From NCBI GenBank assembly GCA_963747835.1, contig CAVVGO010000001.1, forward strand, positions 62,001 to 126,000: a DNA stretch of 64,000 bases, written 5' to 3'. The DNA is from JAJPKK01 sp963747835. Lineage in GTDB: Bacteria > Pseudomonadota > Alphaproteobacteria > Rhizobiales > Xanthobacteraceae. How positions within the stretch are numbered: the stretch's first letter is position 1; every line of letters begins with the position of its first letter. The notes under the pieces were generated by a model. That model was not told where the DNA came from. It saw nothing but the letters and a program-made list of their open reading frames with translations, and did not search any database. Below, in pieces: positions 1 to 8,784 of this stretch. The translations under genes and the position numbers were made by a program.

Positions 1-477
1 TGCCGCGACGGCACTTACGTCGCCCTGTCGGGCTCGACCGAGGCGATGGCGCGGCGCATCTTCGAGGTCATCGGCCGTGCCGACATGGTGGCGGACGCGC
101 GGCTTTCTACCAACGCGGCGCGGGTGAGGCATCGCGCCCTGGTGGACGAGATGATCGGTACGTGGTTCGCAGCTCGGACCCGCGCTGAGGCCCTTGCGGC
201 GATGCGTGCGGCGGACGTCACCGCCGGCCCGGTCTACACCATCGCCGACGCAGTCGCCGATGCACATTTCCGCGAACGCGAGATCGTGGTGGACGCCCAA
301 GACCCTGAACTCGGCGCGGTGCCGATGCACAATATCGTGCCACGCCTGTCGCAAACACCGGGCGTATGGCGGCGACCGGCGCCGCGTCTCGGCGAGCACA
401 CCGACGTCGTGCTGGCAGAATCCGGGCTCGATGAAGCGGCGATCGCTCGGCTCAAAGCCGAAGGCGCCGCAGCATGA
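1..477 (+). CDS. CaiB/BaiF (family III) CoA-transferase, C-terminal fragment
   Basis: The reading frame is open from the first base of the window, so the N-terminus lies outside. The visible 158 residues read like the C-terminal half of family III CoA-transferases: a helical segment around GRADMVADARLSTNAAR, then the typical PVYTIADAVADAHFRERE stretch and a closing RLGEHTDVVL motif. Family members move CoA between acyl-CoA and a free acid, acting as cytosolic dimers. The catalytic Asp would be in the missing part. Substrate cannot be deduced. No partner gene is visible downstream; a palindromic intergenic element follows the stop. Confidence 0.85.
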   Translation, partial: CRDGTYVALSGSTEAMARRIFEVIGRADMVADARLSTNAARVRHRALVDEMIGTWFAARTRAEALAAMRAADVTAGPVYTIADAVADAHFREREIVVDAQDPELGAVPMHNIVPRLSQTPGVWRRPAPRLGEHTDVVLAESGLDEAAIARLKAEGAAA

Positions 478-505
478 CCGCTAGTGTTGTGTTGATTCCC
501 ACGGG

Positions 506-611
506 TGTCATCGCCCGCGTAGGTCGGCGATCCAGTAATCACTGACTTTGATCCGCGCGCGGATTTCTCGGACAGGGGTTACTGGATGCTCCGCTTTCGC
601 GGAGCATGACA
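506..611. repeat. Palindromic intergenic element with two terminal hairpins
   Basis: The ends are inverted copies, TGTCAT at 506-511 and ATGACA at 606-611. Inside them CCAGTAA (532-538) faces TTACTGG (579-585). The right arm is a perfect 9-bp hairpin, ATGCTCCGC-TTTC-GCGGAGCAT at 586-607; the left arm is a weaker hairpin at 511-529 (TCGCC/GGCGA). The layout resembles short non-coding repeats scattered between genes in Rhizobiales. It sits between two genes whose 3' ends face each other, so it may also help end transcription. Confidence 0.55.
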
Positions 612-667
612 CTGCGGAATTGGATCGAACCATCGGAGACAGACCACCAGGGTCGCCCCGCCAGCGG

Positions 668-1684
668 TTATTTAGCCGCCGGCTCGAAGATGACGATGCG
701 AATTTCGTTGGCGTCGTTATTGGGCGCGATGCCAAGAACGGTCGGCCGGCTCGCGGACTTTTCATCCATGCCGCAGAAGGTGACGATCGCGTCGGGCTTC
801 GGCTTTAGCACCGAAATCGTCGGCCTCGGGCTGTCGATCCAGTGGTTCGGCGGGTCGTCGGCGAGGGACATGTCGGTCACCTTCCAGGCGCCAGTGCCCT
901 TGAGGCGTGCCTGCAGGGTGCGCAGGACCTGCGGGGTCAGGCAGACGTCATCTTTCATGTCGGCAAGATCCTGCTCGTCGCCCTTTGCCATCTTGTATTC
1001 GGCCCTGACCGGCGCGAACTTGACAGTGACCGGCGTGGTCTTGCCGGGCGGCAGGACCTGGCGCCACGTGTGAACGACGTCCAGCGACCAGTCGGCCTTC
1101 ACCGGCACCTTCGGTTGCGACGGATCGCGCGGGGAAACGATGCCGAGCGCGGCCAGGCGCTCGGCGGCCTCGGGCGACAGGGCGGCGAGAGCCTTGTCGG
1201 CCTCCGGGCCGAATGGAATAAGCGGCAGATGCTCCGCCTTGATCTCGGCAAGGCGATCGATGCCGAGCGCAAAGGCGTGGATGTCCACCGTCGTCGCCAC
1301 CGGCGCGCCCGCCACCGTAATCGCGAGGCCGATGGGGTTTTCCGGGTCGTTTGCAACAAGCGCCCAAGTCTCGCTGTCATCAGGGCTGGCGCGCAACTCC
1401 GGCAGCGACACGACCGCGGTCAGAGCAAGCTCCGCTGAACCGGTGTTCTTGAGAAAGTAGGAGTGGACGACCTTGTCGCTGGCGATATTGATGTCGACGC
1501 CCGCAATAGCAAGAGCGGGGGCCGAACCAATCTGCATCGCGCCGACGACGAGCGATGCCAGCACCGGTGCGCTAGGGGCCTGCGGAACGGTGGGTTCGGC
1601 CGGCTTGGTCTGAGCCAAGGCAGTTGCGACCGCCAAAACGGCACCGGCGATTGCGACCGACGTGACGGCACTCAAATTGCGCAT
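668..1684 (-). CDS. Secreted DUF4424-like protein
   Basis: 338 residues starting with a clear signal peptide (MRNLSAVTSVAIAGAVLAVATALAQ, given here only as residues 1-25: basic start, Ala-rich core, AxA-like end). The mature part opens with a beta-rich segment around residues 60-100 (DINIASDKVVHSYFLKNTG) typical of DUF4424 proteins, which describe a calcium-free, mostly beta periplasmic fold of unknown role. Two Cys (in DDVCLTPQ and TFCGMDEK) could form a disulfide. A family name is my recollection of the pattern, not a search result. It is transcribed away from the His-rich gene upstream, with only about 85 bp between them, so the two may share a transcript. Confidence 0.55.
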   Translation of the reverse strand: MRNLSAVTSVAIAGAVLAVATALAQTKPAEPTVPQAPSAPVLASLVVGAMQIGSAPALAIAGVDINIASDKVVHSYFLKNTGSAELALTAVVSLPELRASPDDSETWALVANDPENPIGLAITVAGAPVATTVDIHAFALGIDRLAEIKAEHLPLIPFGPEADKALAALSPEAAERLAALGIVSPRDPSQPKVPVKADWSLDVVHTWRQVLPPGKTTPVTVKFAPVRAEYKMAKGDEQDLADMKDDVCLTPQVLRTLQARLKGTGAWKVTDMSLADDPPNHWIDSPRPTISVLKPKPDAIVTFCGMDEKSASRPTVLGIAPNNDANEIRIVIFEPAAK

Positions 1685-1770
1685 GGGGTGATCTCCTCGC
1701 GGGTAAAACGAAAGAGGACGCCGCGCGCTGACATTGGGTCTGCGCGCGGCGCCTGGACTATAGCTCTGGT

Positions 1771-2868
1771 CTAACGACGCCGGCCACCGCCGCCATGGCC
1801 GCCGCCACCAAAATGGAACCCGCCACCGCCGCCACGGAAGCCTCCGACGGCGCCATGGAAGGCGGCCGCATGGAAGCCGCCGCTGAAGCGAACGGGGGCG
1901 CGATGGACGGGGCTGGCGAAGTGAACAGGAGCGCGGTGGCTGACGCTGCTGAAGTGGTTGCCGTGGTCCTGGTGGACCGCGTGCTCGTGATGTTCGGCAT
2001 GCTCATGATGGTCGGCGTGGTCGTGATGATCGGCATGCTCGTGGTGGTCGGCGTGCTCGTGGTGGTCGCCGTGATCGTGATGATCGGCATGATGTTCGGC
2101 ACGATCGTGATGGTGGTGGCTGCCGTGGTGATGCCAGCTGTGCCAACCCTCGCCGCCGCCCCAACCTTGGCCGAAACGGAATTCAAAGTCGACGATGTAG
2201 TAGCCCGGGCCGTTCCAGCCGTCTTCGTACCATCCATAGGCCTGGCCGTCCGATACGAACTCTTCCTCACCTGCGGCGAACTGGGCGTTTGCCGCAACCG
2301 GGCCGGCGCCGCCGATGTATTTGAGCTGCAGCCGCGCCCAGCCGTCGCCGGCGGGAACAAGCCGCCACAACTGGCAGGCGCCGTTGTCGTAGGTCGACAC
2401 TTCGCTCAGCTTGACTTCGTCCGAGCAAAAGCTGGCGTCGAGGAACTTGCCGTTGCGCTTGATCTGGAGCCGCGACCAGCCATCGGCGGCCGGTATGAAC
2501 TTCCACAATTGGCATGAGCCGTTGTCATAGGACGAACCGGGATTCATGTTGAGGTCGTCGCGGCAATACTTGGCGTCGAGGAACTTGCCGTTGCGTTTGA
2601 GCTGCAGGCGCGACCAGCCGTCACCGTTTGGCACGAGCCGCCACAATTGGCAGGATCCGTTGTCGAAATCCGACCCGGGATTGAGATTGAGTTCGTCGCT
2701 ACAAAATTTGGCATCCAGATATTTGCCGCCGCCCGACTGTGCGGAGGCAAGGGGAGACGACAGCAACAGGCCAGCGAGCGCGAGCAGGCCGAGCGAGATA
2801 TAGCGAGCGCGCAGCGCGGCTCGAAGTGACGAAAATGCGGATGGCTGCTTGGATGGTGTTAGGTGCAT
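1771..2868 (-). CDS. Secreted protein with three internal repeats and a His-rich tail
   Basis: 365 residues with an N-terminal signal segment (hydrophobic stretch about 24-43, ending ASAQ). Three repeats of about 46 residues follow at roughly 49-92, 95-138 and 141-184. Each has the pattern K-[YF]-L-D-A-x-[FY]-C ... DNG-[SA]-CQLWR/K ... DGWxRLQLK, with two Cys per repeat, which suggests a ricin-type (beta-trefoil-like) carbohydrate-binding fold of three subdomains. Residues about 243-305 are extremely His-rich (HHDHADHHEHA-type repeats), followed by a Gly/His/Arg-rich end. The tail probably binds transition metals (Zn, Ni, Cu, Co). I do not know a named protein with this arrangement. The stop lies about 85 bp before the DUF4424-like gene on the same strand. 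Confidence 0.8.
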   Translation of the reverse strand: MHLTPSKQPSAFSSLRAALRARYISLGLLALAGLLLSSPLASAQSGGGKYLDAKFCSDELNLNPGSDFDNGSCQLWRLVPNGDGWSRLQLKRNGKFLDAKYCRDDLNMNPGSSYDNGSCQLWKFIPAADGWSRLQIKRNGKFLDASFCSDEVKLSEVSTYDNGACQLWRLVPAGDGWARLQLKYIGGAGPVAANAQFAAGEEEFVSDGQAYGWYEDGWNGPGYYIVDFEFRFGQGWGGGEGWHSWHHHGSHHHHDRAEHHADHHDHGDHHEHADHHEHADHHDHADHHEHAEHHEHAVHQDHGNHFSSVSHRAPVHFASPVHRAPVRFSGGFHAAAFHGAVGGFRGGGGGFHFGGGGHGGGGRRR

Positions 2869-3202
2869 GACACTCCCCTGATGGTGGGCGGACAGCGCGC
2901 CGGATAATCCGGATGACCCAACTCAAGCCGGTTTGTGCTTAAGTCTGGGCGAGGTCCCGACTAGCGCGCCTTCTGCCATTTTGGTCTCAGGTGGAGGCCC
3001 AGCGGTTCAACCGGAGAGCAGCGATTGCGTCCCCGCGCGCGTGCCATCACTCTGCGTTGGACCGCGGGACGGCCCAATTTCATCGCGAGCGACCATTCAT
3101 GGGCTACGGAGGTCGCGACAGCTTTGGCATGTTTCGTGCTAAATTCTGGGTTAACGCCATCGTAACACACATTCAGTGCTGGAAGGCTGACAGGAGGCCA
3201 TC
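2869..3202. other. Divergent intergenic region (334 bp), no gene seen
   Basis: It separates the minus-strand His-rich gene from the plus-strand EF-hand-like gene, so it must hold both promoters. No convincing -35/-10 pair was found. A short inverted repeat CCGGATAATCCGG lies near 2901-2913. A good ribosome-binding site (CAGGAGG, about 3191-3197) precedes the ATG at 3203. Confidence 0.5.
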
Positions 3203-4063
3203 ATGCAGTATTGGAGCCTGATTGGCGCAATCGCGCTAGCGGCGCTGGCGATGCGGGCCGGCGTTGCGCAGGCATGGGACGATTCAAAGTATCCCGATTG
3301 GAAGGGCCAGTGGGAGCGGTTCGTCGTCCGCGGGGTTCCGGGCCAGCCTTCTCACGACCAGACCAAGCCGGGAGGATTCGGACAGCAAGCGCCGCTCACT
3401 CCGGAATATCAGGCGGTGCTGGAGGCAAGTCTTGCGGATCAGGCCGCCGGGGGACTTGGCAACTTCCCGACTTCGTGGTGTCTCGCGGCCGGAATGCCGC
3501 ACATGATGATGGCGTTTCGGCCGCTTGAGTTCATTGTGTCGCCGGAAACCACTTACATCCTGATTGGCAGCGACGATCACTATCGTCGAATTTTTACCGA
3601 TGGGCGCGATCAGCCCGAAAATCTTGAGCCAACCTTTTCCGGCTTCTCGATCGGCAAATGGATCGATGAGGACGGCGACGGCCGCTACGACGTCCTTGAA
3701 GTCGAAACGCGCGGGCCCTTCAAGGGACCCCGCGCCATCGATGCGACCGGTCTGCCCCTGCATGCAGACAATCAGTCGATCTTCAAGGAGCGGTTTCGTC
3801 TCGACAAGGCCGATCCCAACATCCTTCACGACGAGATGACCGTGATTGATCACGCGTTGACGCGGCCGTGGACCGTGGACAAACGCTACGTGCGCAATCC
3901 GAATCCGCATCCGCTGTGGCCCGAGTATTATTGTGGCGAGAACAATGCGCAGGTCACGCTCGGCAAGGACAATTATTTCCTCAGCGCGGACGGTTTTCTG
4001 ATGCCGGCCCGCAAGGGCCAGCAGCCGCCGGATTTGCGATATTTCAAACAGACCCAGAAATAA
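3203..4063 (+). CDS. Secreted protein of an undescribed family with an EF-hand-like loop (copy 1)
   Basis: 286 residues. A signal peptide covers about 1-24 (ends VAQA-W). The body carries several strongly patterned stretches: KYPDWKGQW near 29-37, APLTPEYQAVLEASLADQ at 63-80, FIVSPETTYIL at 110-120, and DEDGDGRYDVLE at 155-166. That last segment fits a canonical 12-residue EF-hand loop, with Asp at positions 1, 3, 5 and 9, Gly at 6 and Glu at 12, so Ca2+ binding is plausible. A close paralogue lies at 59637-60466 and a broken third copy at 60562-60798; the same loop is kept in the second. I recognise no named function. The start is supported by a strong Shine-Dalgarno. A 9-bp hairpin follows the stop. 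Confidence 0.85.
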   Translation: MQYWSLIGAIALAALAMRAGVAQAWDDSKYPDWKGQWERFVVRGVPGQPSHDQTKPGGFGQQAPLTPEYQAVLEASLADQAAGGLGNFPTSWCLAAGMPHMMMAFRPLEFIVSPETTYILIGSDDHYRRIFTDGRDQPENLEPTFSGFSIGKWIDEDGDGRYDVLEVETRGPFKGPRAIDATGLPLHADNQSIFKERFRLDKADPNILHDEMTVIDHALTRPWTVDKRYVRNPNPHPLWPEYYCGENNAQVTLGKDNYFLSADGFLMPARKGQQPPDLRYFKQTQK

Positions 4064-4091
4064 CATCGCCGCGATGTCGGCGTTGGCGATG

Positions 4092-4116
4092 TCGCGCGAG
4101 GTGTCCGCTCGCGCGA
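4092..4116. terminator. Perfect 9-bp hairpin between convergent genes
   Basis: TCGCGCGAG (4092-4100) and CTCGCGCGA (4108-4116) are exact inverted copies around a 7-base loop. It sits in the 55-bp gap between two converging stop codons, so it could act in both directions. No U-tract is present. Confidence 0.55.
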
Positions 4117-4118
4117 AC

Positions 4119-5321
4119 CTAGGGTGATTTCAGGAGACCGGCGGCCTTGAGCGCCTGTGTGATGACGGTCTGGACGTCCAACGCGCGCGCCCGAAGCGCG
4201 GCGACCGGTTCGGGCGCGGCCGCCGCAGGCGCGCGGGCCGGGGCCGGCACGCGCTTAAGCGTATTGCGAGGCAGCGGCCGGAGTGCCCGTGCGGGTTTGC
4301 TCCGGCCGGCCGGCAAGGGACGCGGGTGCCCGGTCAGGCCCCAGAATTTTGCGATGTGATACGACGACGAAATGCCCACTTCGAGAAGGAAGGCGCCAGG
4401 AACGCCGCAGCATTCATGGGAGTCGCCGGTCGCGAGCGGCGTTCCATGCGGCATGCTCGGAATGGTGTAGGACTCGATTATAGCGTCGCCGGCGCGATTG
4501 CGCCAAACCTGACGAGGATATCCGTCGACCGTTTCGGTCGGTGCTGGTCGGCAATCGATGCCATGCACGTCGGTCCACTGCTTCACGATCTCGTCGGCAT
4601 TCTCCGGCTTCACCACCACATCGGCGCTGCCATGCCACACCGATATGCGCGGCCACGGTCCCTGGTGCGGCGACGCTGCGCGAACGAGGTCGCCCCACTC
4701 GGGCGCCGAACGTCCCCGCACCTGGAACATACTCTCAAATGCCTCGCTGACGTTCTTCGCCGTACCGAACGGCAAGCCGGCGATGACGGCACCGGCCGCG
4801 AACGTTTCCGGATAGGTGGCGAGCATGACGGAGGCCATCGCACCGCCGGCGGAAAGGCCGTTGATGAAGACAAGCCTGCGATCAATCCCGTGGTCGCGGA
4901 TCATCGTCTCGACCATCTGGCGGATCGATAGCGCCTCGCCCTTGTCCCGCCCCTGGTGGTCGGGCAGGAACCAGTTGAAGCAGGTATTTGGATTGTTGGA
5001 AGGCTCCTGCTGCGGCAGCAGGAGAACGAAACCGTAGCGTTCCGCGAGCGTCGACCAGCCCGCACCCAAATTGTAGCTCTCGGCGGTTTGGGTGCAGCCG
5101 TGCAGCACGACGACCAGCGCGGGTTCCGGCTGCGCCGGAACATATTTGAACATGCGCAGAGCCCCGGGATTGGACCCGAATCCATGCACCTCGGCCAGTC
5201 GGTCGCCGGACAGATCGCTGTCGTGTCCCAGCCAGCGCGCGCCGGGCGCCGCGTGAACAAGTTCCTCCCAGTGGCGGCGATTTCGGGCCAAATTGGCGAG
5301 CGCGTCGGTGAGCCGAGGCAA
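4119..5321 (-). CDS. PHB depolymerase-family esterase (LpqC-type)
   Basis: 400 residues. The alpha/beta-hydrolase signs are clear: oxyanion region VVLHGCTQTAESY near residue 94, lipase box GLSAGGAMA (nucleophile Ser) near 175, an acid-bearing HGSADVVV segment and a His near MPHGTPL. This is the esterase/PHB depolymerase family 1 pattern, which cleaves short polyhydroxyalkanoate or related ester bonds. There is no obvious N-terminal signal peptide, so location is uncertain. After about residue 330 the protein turns into a Pro/Ala/Arg-rich linker followed by a short helix, a layout seen in rhizobial members. It stands alone on the minus strand; 262 bp upstream separate it from pepP. Confidence 0.85.
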   Translation of the reverse strand: MPRLTDALANLARNRRHWEELVHAAPGARWLGHDSDLSGDRLAEVHGFGSNPGALRMFKYVPAQPEPALVVVLHGCTQTAESYNLGAGWSTLAERYGFVLLLPQQEPSNNPNTCFNWFLPDHQGRDKGEALSIRQMVETMIRDHGIDRRLVFINGLSAGGAMASVMLATYPETFAAGAVIAGLPFGTAKNVSEAFESMFQVRGRSAPEWGDLVRAASPHQGPWPRISVWHGSADVVVKPENADEIVKQWTDVHGIDCRPAPTETVDGYPRQVWRNRAGDAIIESYTIPSMPHGTPLATGDSHECCGVPGAFLLEVGISSSYHIAKFWGLTGHPRPLPAGRSKPARALRPLPRNTLKRVPAPARAPAAAAPEPVAALRARALDVQTVITQALKAAGLLKSP

Positions 5322-5583
5322 GTTCTGGTCCCCTTCAGGTCATGGCACTCGTCAACGTCCAATATGACAGTTTGTTGCTGCGCTGCACAATAATAATCTG
5401 CATTTCGCACACCGATGTTGGCGGAACGAAGCCAAAAAAACCAATTGGATCAGGTTGTACGGAGATCTATCGACATCCGCCGACGGCGCTCGGTTGACCT
5501 TAATTTTGCGAGACGAAGCCAAGAAGCTTAGTGGAATCAGTGTTGATTTCGTTACCATACGGATTTTTATCCGCTGAACGCGT

Positions 5584-7440
5584 CTATCCTCGGCCAAGCG
5601 GCGCGGTCGCGGCGGCGAGCCAAGTACGGGTGTCCGCAGCGACCAGTGGCGCCAGCGCCTCGTGGACCACGGCATGGTAGGCATCGAGCCAATCGATTTC
5701 CTCCTGCCCCAGGAGCTTACGGTCGATGAGCCGAAGGTCGATCGGCGCGAGCGTCAGCGTTTCGAAGCAGTTGAGCGGCTTTTCGCCGCCCGGCACGGCG
5801 GCCGCCTCGGCGACCAGCACGAGGTTCTCGATGCGAATGCCGTACTGGCCGGCCTTGTAATAGCCCGGCTCGTTGGAGAGGATCATGCCGCGCATCAGCG
5901 CCTGCGTGCCGAGCTTTGAAATGCGCGCCGGGCCCTCATGGACCGAAAGATAGCTGCCGACGCCGTGGCCGGTGCCGTGGTCGAAATCGAGCCCGGCCGC
6001 CCACAGAGACGCGCGGGCGAAGCTATCCAGTTGCGATCCCGCGATGCCGTCCGGGAACACCGCGCGGGCGATAGCGATGTGCCCCTTGAGCACGCGGGTG
6101 AAGCGGTCGCGCATCTCGGGCGTCGCCTCGCCCACCATGACGGTGCGGGTGATGTCGGTGGTGCCGTCCTGGTATTGGGCACCGGAGTCGATCAGGAACA
6201 GGTCGCCCGGCACGATCTTTCGGTTGGACTTGCGAGTGACGCGGTAATGAACGATAGCGCCGTCCGGCCCGGCCCCCGAAATGGTTGGAAACGAAACGTC
6301 TTTGAGGAGATCGGTATCGCGGCGGAAGGTTTCGAGCGCCTCGACGGCGTCGATCTCGGTGAGCCCGCCGCCGGGCGCCTCGCGATCGAACCAGGCGAGG
6401 AAGTTCACCATGGCGGCGCCGTCGCGAAGATGGGCCGCGCGGCTTCCGGCGATCTCGGCCGCGTTCTTCACCGCCTTCATGATGGCGATGGGATCCGGGC
6501 CGCGCGGCGCCTTGCCGCCGTTCGCCGTTATCGATTGCGAGATGGCATGAGCGGCGGTTGCCTGATCGAGGCGAACGGTGCGGTGCTCGGCGCCGAGCGC
6601 CGCGAGGTCCTTGGCGAACGCCTCCTGCGGCTTGATCTCCGCTAATCCGTCGAGCGCGGCGCGCGCCGGGTCAGTGAGCTTGTGCTCGTCGATGTAGAGT
6701 CGCGCGGCGCCCTCCAGCGGCACGATCGCAAAGGCGAGTGCGACCGGCGTGTGGGCGACGTCTGCACCGCGGATGTTGAGAACCCAGGCAACCGCGTGCG
6801 GATCGGACACCACAAGCGCATCCGCCTTGAGCTTCTTGAGTTCGGCGCGCACCCGCTCAAGCTTGTGGGCGGCCGGCTCGCCGGCGAATTGCAGATCCTG
6901 CGGCACCACGGCGCCGTGTGGTGGATCGGGACGATTGCGGCAAACGGCGTCGATCGGGTTGGGCTCGGTGGCGACCAGGATGGCGCCGCCGGCGCTGCAG
7001 GCCTTGGCGAGGCGCTCGGCGCCCTCGGCGGTGTGCAGCCACGGATCGTAGCCAAGCTTCTGGCCGGCCGTGAAATTCGCCTCGATCCAGGTGGTCGGCG
7101 GAGATTTGATCAGATGCTCGATCGAAAACAGCCTGGTGTCGGCCTGGTCGCGGGCCTGGAGCGTGTAGCGGCCATCGACGAACAATGCGGCCCGGTCCGC
7201 CGTCACGATGGCGGTGCCGGCCGAGCCGGTGAAGCCGGTGAGCCACGCAAGCCGCTCCTCGCTTGGAGGCAGGTATTCGTTCTGGTGGCGGTCGGCGTGG
7301 GGTACGATGAAGCCGTCGAGCCCGCGCCGCGCCAGTTCGGCGCGCAGCGCCGTGACGCGGGGTGCCGCCTCCTCCGCCTCCGGCGGATCGTCGAAGGTCT
7401 GGAATTCGGCGTGGAAAGCTGTGGAGGCGGTGTCGTTCAT
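5584..7440 (-). CDS. pepP: Xaa-Pro aminopeptidase, M24B family
   Basis: 618 residues, the length expected of the three-domain aminopeptidase P type (XPNPEP1-like). Two creatinase-like N-terminal domains precede a pita-bread catalytic domain from about residue 325. Metal ligands are visible: Asp in LIDSGAQYQDGTTDITRT, His in HGTGHGVG, and Glu in LSNEPGYY and IRIENLV. It removes an N-terminal residue before proline and normally uses Mn2+ in the cytosol. It starts 9 bp after the prmA stop on the same strand, so the two genes are probably cotranscribed. Confidence 0.95.
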   Translation of the reverse strand: MNDTASTAFHAEFQTFDDPPEAEEAAPRVTALRAELARRGLDGFIVPHADRHQNEYLPPSEERLAWLTGFTGSAGTAIVTADRAALFVDGRYTLQARDQADTRLFSIEHLIKSPPTTWIEANFTAGQKLGYDPWLHTAEGAERLAKACSAGGAILVATEPNPIDAVCRNRPDPPHGAVVPQDLQFAGEPAAHKLERVRAELKKLKADALVVSDPHAVAWVLNIRGADVAHTPVALAFAIVPLEGAARLYIDEHKLTDPARAALDGLAEIKPQEAFAKDLAALGAEHRTVRLDQATAAHAISQSITANGGKAPRGPDPIAIMKAVKNAAEIAGSRAAHLRDGAAMVNFLAWFDREAPGGGLTEIDAVEALETFRRDTDLLKDVSFPTISGAGPDGAIVHYRVTRKSNRKIVPGDLFLIDSGAQYQDGTTDITRTVMVGEATPEMRDRFTRVLKGHIAIARAVFPDGIAGSQLDSFARASLWAAGLDFDHGTGHGVGSYLSVHEGPARISKLGTQALMRGMILSNEPGYYKAGQYGIRIENLVLVAEAAAVPGGEKPLNCFETLTLAPIDLRLIDRKLLGQEEIDWLDAYHAVVHEALAPLVAADTRTWLAAATAPLGRG

Positions 7441-7449
7441 GGCCGCATA

Positions 7450-8439
7450 CTAGGACTGCCGGCGCCGAGTAACAATTTGTTTGGCCGGCCGTGCCACCAC
7501 GAGCGTTGCCCAACCGTCAAGCATGATGCGCCGTTCGAGCACGAGGCCGACGGCGCGATAGGTTGCGACGGCTGCATTGGCTTGGGTTGGCAATAGCCCC
7601 GACAGAATGATGCGGGCAGCGGGCGCCGCGATGCCGCGGATCGGCTGCGCGAGCAACTTGAGCGGTCCCAGCAGGATATTGACGAACACGAGATCGAATG
7701 GCGCGCATGAGCGGACCCGGCGGTCGGACACGCCGTTGGCCCGGATGATCTCCACAACTGAACCCGTGCGGTTGAGGCGAGCATTTTCGCGCGCCACCCG
7801 CACGCTGGTGCGGTCGATGTCTCCTGCCAGAACCTTGCAATGTCGCGCCCGCGCCGCCGCAATGGCGAGGACGCCGGTGCCGGTGCCGATGTCGAGGGTG
7901 TTGCGCGACCGCCGTCGCTTGAGCAGGCGATCGAATGCGATGAGGCAGCCGCGTGTGGTGCCGTGGTGGCCGGTGCCGAAGGCGAGCGCCGCCTCGATCT
8001 CGATGCCGATACGGTTCGGCGGTACCCGGCTGCGATCATGGGACCCATGGACGAAAAATCGGCCGGCCTCGACCGGCGGCAGTCCGGCGAGGCTGGCGGC
8101 AACCCAGTCGCGGGTCGCGACGGTTGCGAAGTTCAGCCGGCGGGCCGCCTCCGCGCCGGCAAGCTCTGCGATCAACGCCCGCACCGCCTCGTGATCCGGC
8201 GCATCCGCGAAATGGATTTCGACGGTCCAGTCGCCTCCAGGGACTTCGAATGTCGCGACCGCGGCTTCACCGGCAAAGAATGCTTCCGCCAGCCCGTCGC
8301 TTATCCGGCGCGCCGCGGCGACATCAGTCGTAAGGTAGGCCACGACCGAGGTTTCCCCAGTCGGATCGATGTCGGCCTGATTGTCGTCACTCGGCTGTTT
8401 CATGGGCCCCAATGCACCGATATTCCAACGTTCGTCCAC
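7450..8439 (-). CDS. prmA: Ribosomal protein L11 methyltransferase
   Basis: 329 residues. The SAM-binding loop LDIGTGTGVLAI begins at about residue 182, preceded by the family's AFGTGHHGTTRGC segment (153-165) and followed by VFVNILLGPL, the PrmA version of the NPPF-like motif. It methylates L11 lysines and its N-terminus. The N-terminal domain carries the expected substrate-recognition segment. Translation may begin 36 bp further in (Met13). pepP follows directly. Two DnaA-box sequences lie upstream of its start. Confidence 0.93.
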   Translation of the reverse strand: MDERWNIGALGPMKQPSDDNQADIDPTGETSVVAYLTTDVAAARRISDGLAEAFFAGEAAVATFEVPGGDWTVEIHFADAPDHEAVRALIAELAGAEAARRLNFATVATRDWVAASLAGLPPVEAGRFFVHGSHDRSRVPPNRIGIEIEAALAFGTGHHGTTRGCLIAFDRLLKRRRSRNTLDIGTGTGVLAIAAARARHCKVLAGDIDRTSVRVARENARLNRTGSVVEIIRANGVSDRRVRSCAPFDLVFVNILLGPLKLLAQPIRGIAAPAARIILSGLLPTQANAAVATYRAVGLVLERRIMLDGWATLVVARPAKQIVTRRRQS

Positions 8440-8784
8440 CGCCCGTTTGCCGGAAAGTCAGCAAGATGCCTGCGGTCGGCGCCGCCATGACGTCACCAAT
8501 CCTCGCCTCGGCTTGCTGATTATATCTGGCGCGAACCCGCCCAGACGTATTCCCCGTCATTCACCGGATCGCTTTCGGGGGGCCAATGTTTCCGAACGCC
8601 ACCGTCACCGGCACCGCCTTATCCACAACTTGTCCAAGCAATTATCCACAAAGAGCCCACAAGATGCGCCGGCCGTTTTGCACATGGATGCACTGCATCG
8701 CCTGATCCTGACCCGCGGCCGCGGCCGTGTTATTCAAGCCGTCCTTTGCGCCGCCCGACCGGCGCCTTTCCCATGTGAGGCCCT
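8440..8784. other. Divergent intergenic region (345 bp) between prmA and an EamA gene
   Basis: No supportable gene. Its main feature is a pair of perfect DnaA-box sequences, listed separately. It must contain the promoters of prmA-pepP and of the permease gene; no clear -35/-10 elements were recognised. Confidence 0.5.
8619..8650 (+). promoter_or_regulatory. Twin DnaA-box sequences
   Basis: TTATCCACA occurs twice in the same orientation, at 8619-8627 and 8642-8650, with starts 23 bp apart, about two helical turns. This is the exact high-affinity DnaA 9-mer. The region lacks the AT-rich unwinding stretch, further boxes and neighbours of an alphaproteobacterial oriC, so regulation or DnaA titration is more likely than an origin. 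Confidence 0.6.

Noticed and set aside
1980..2120. Short-period repeats that resemble a CRISPR or microsatellite
   Set aside because: They encode the His/Asp/Glu repeats of the secreted protein in frame; there are no spacer-like segments.
8440..8784. Chromosome replication origin
   Set aside because: Only two DnaA boxes, no AT-rich unwinding region and no typical origin neighbours.
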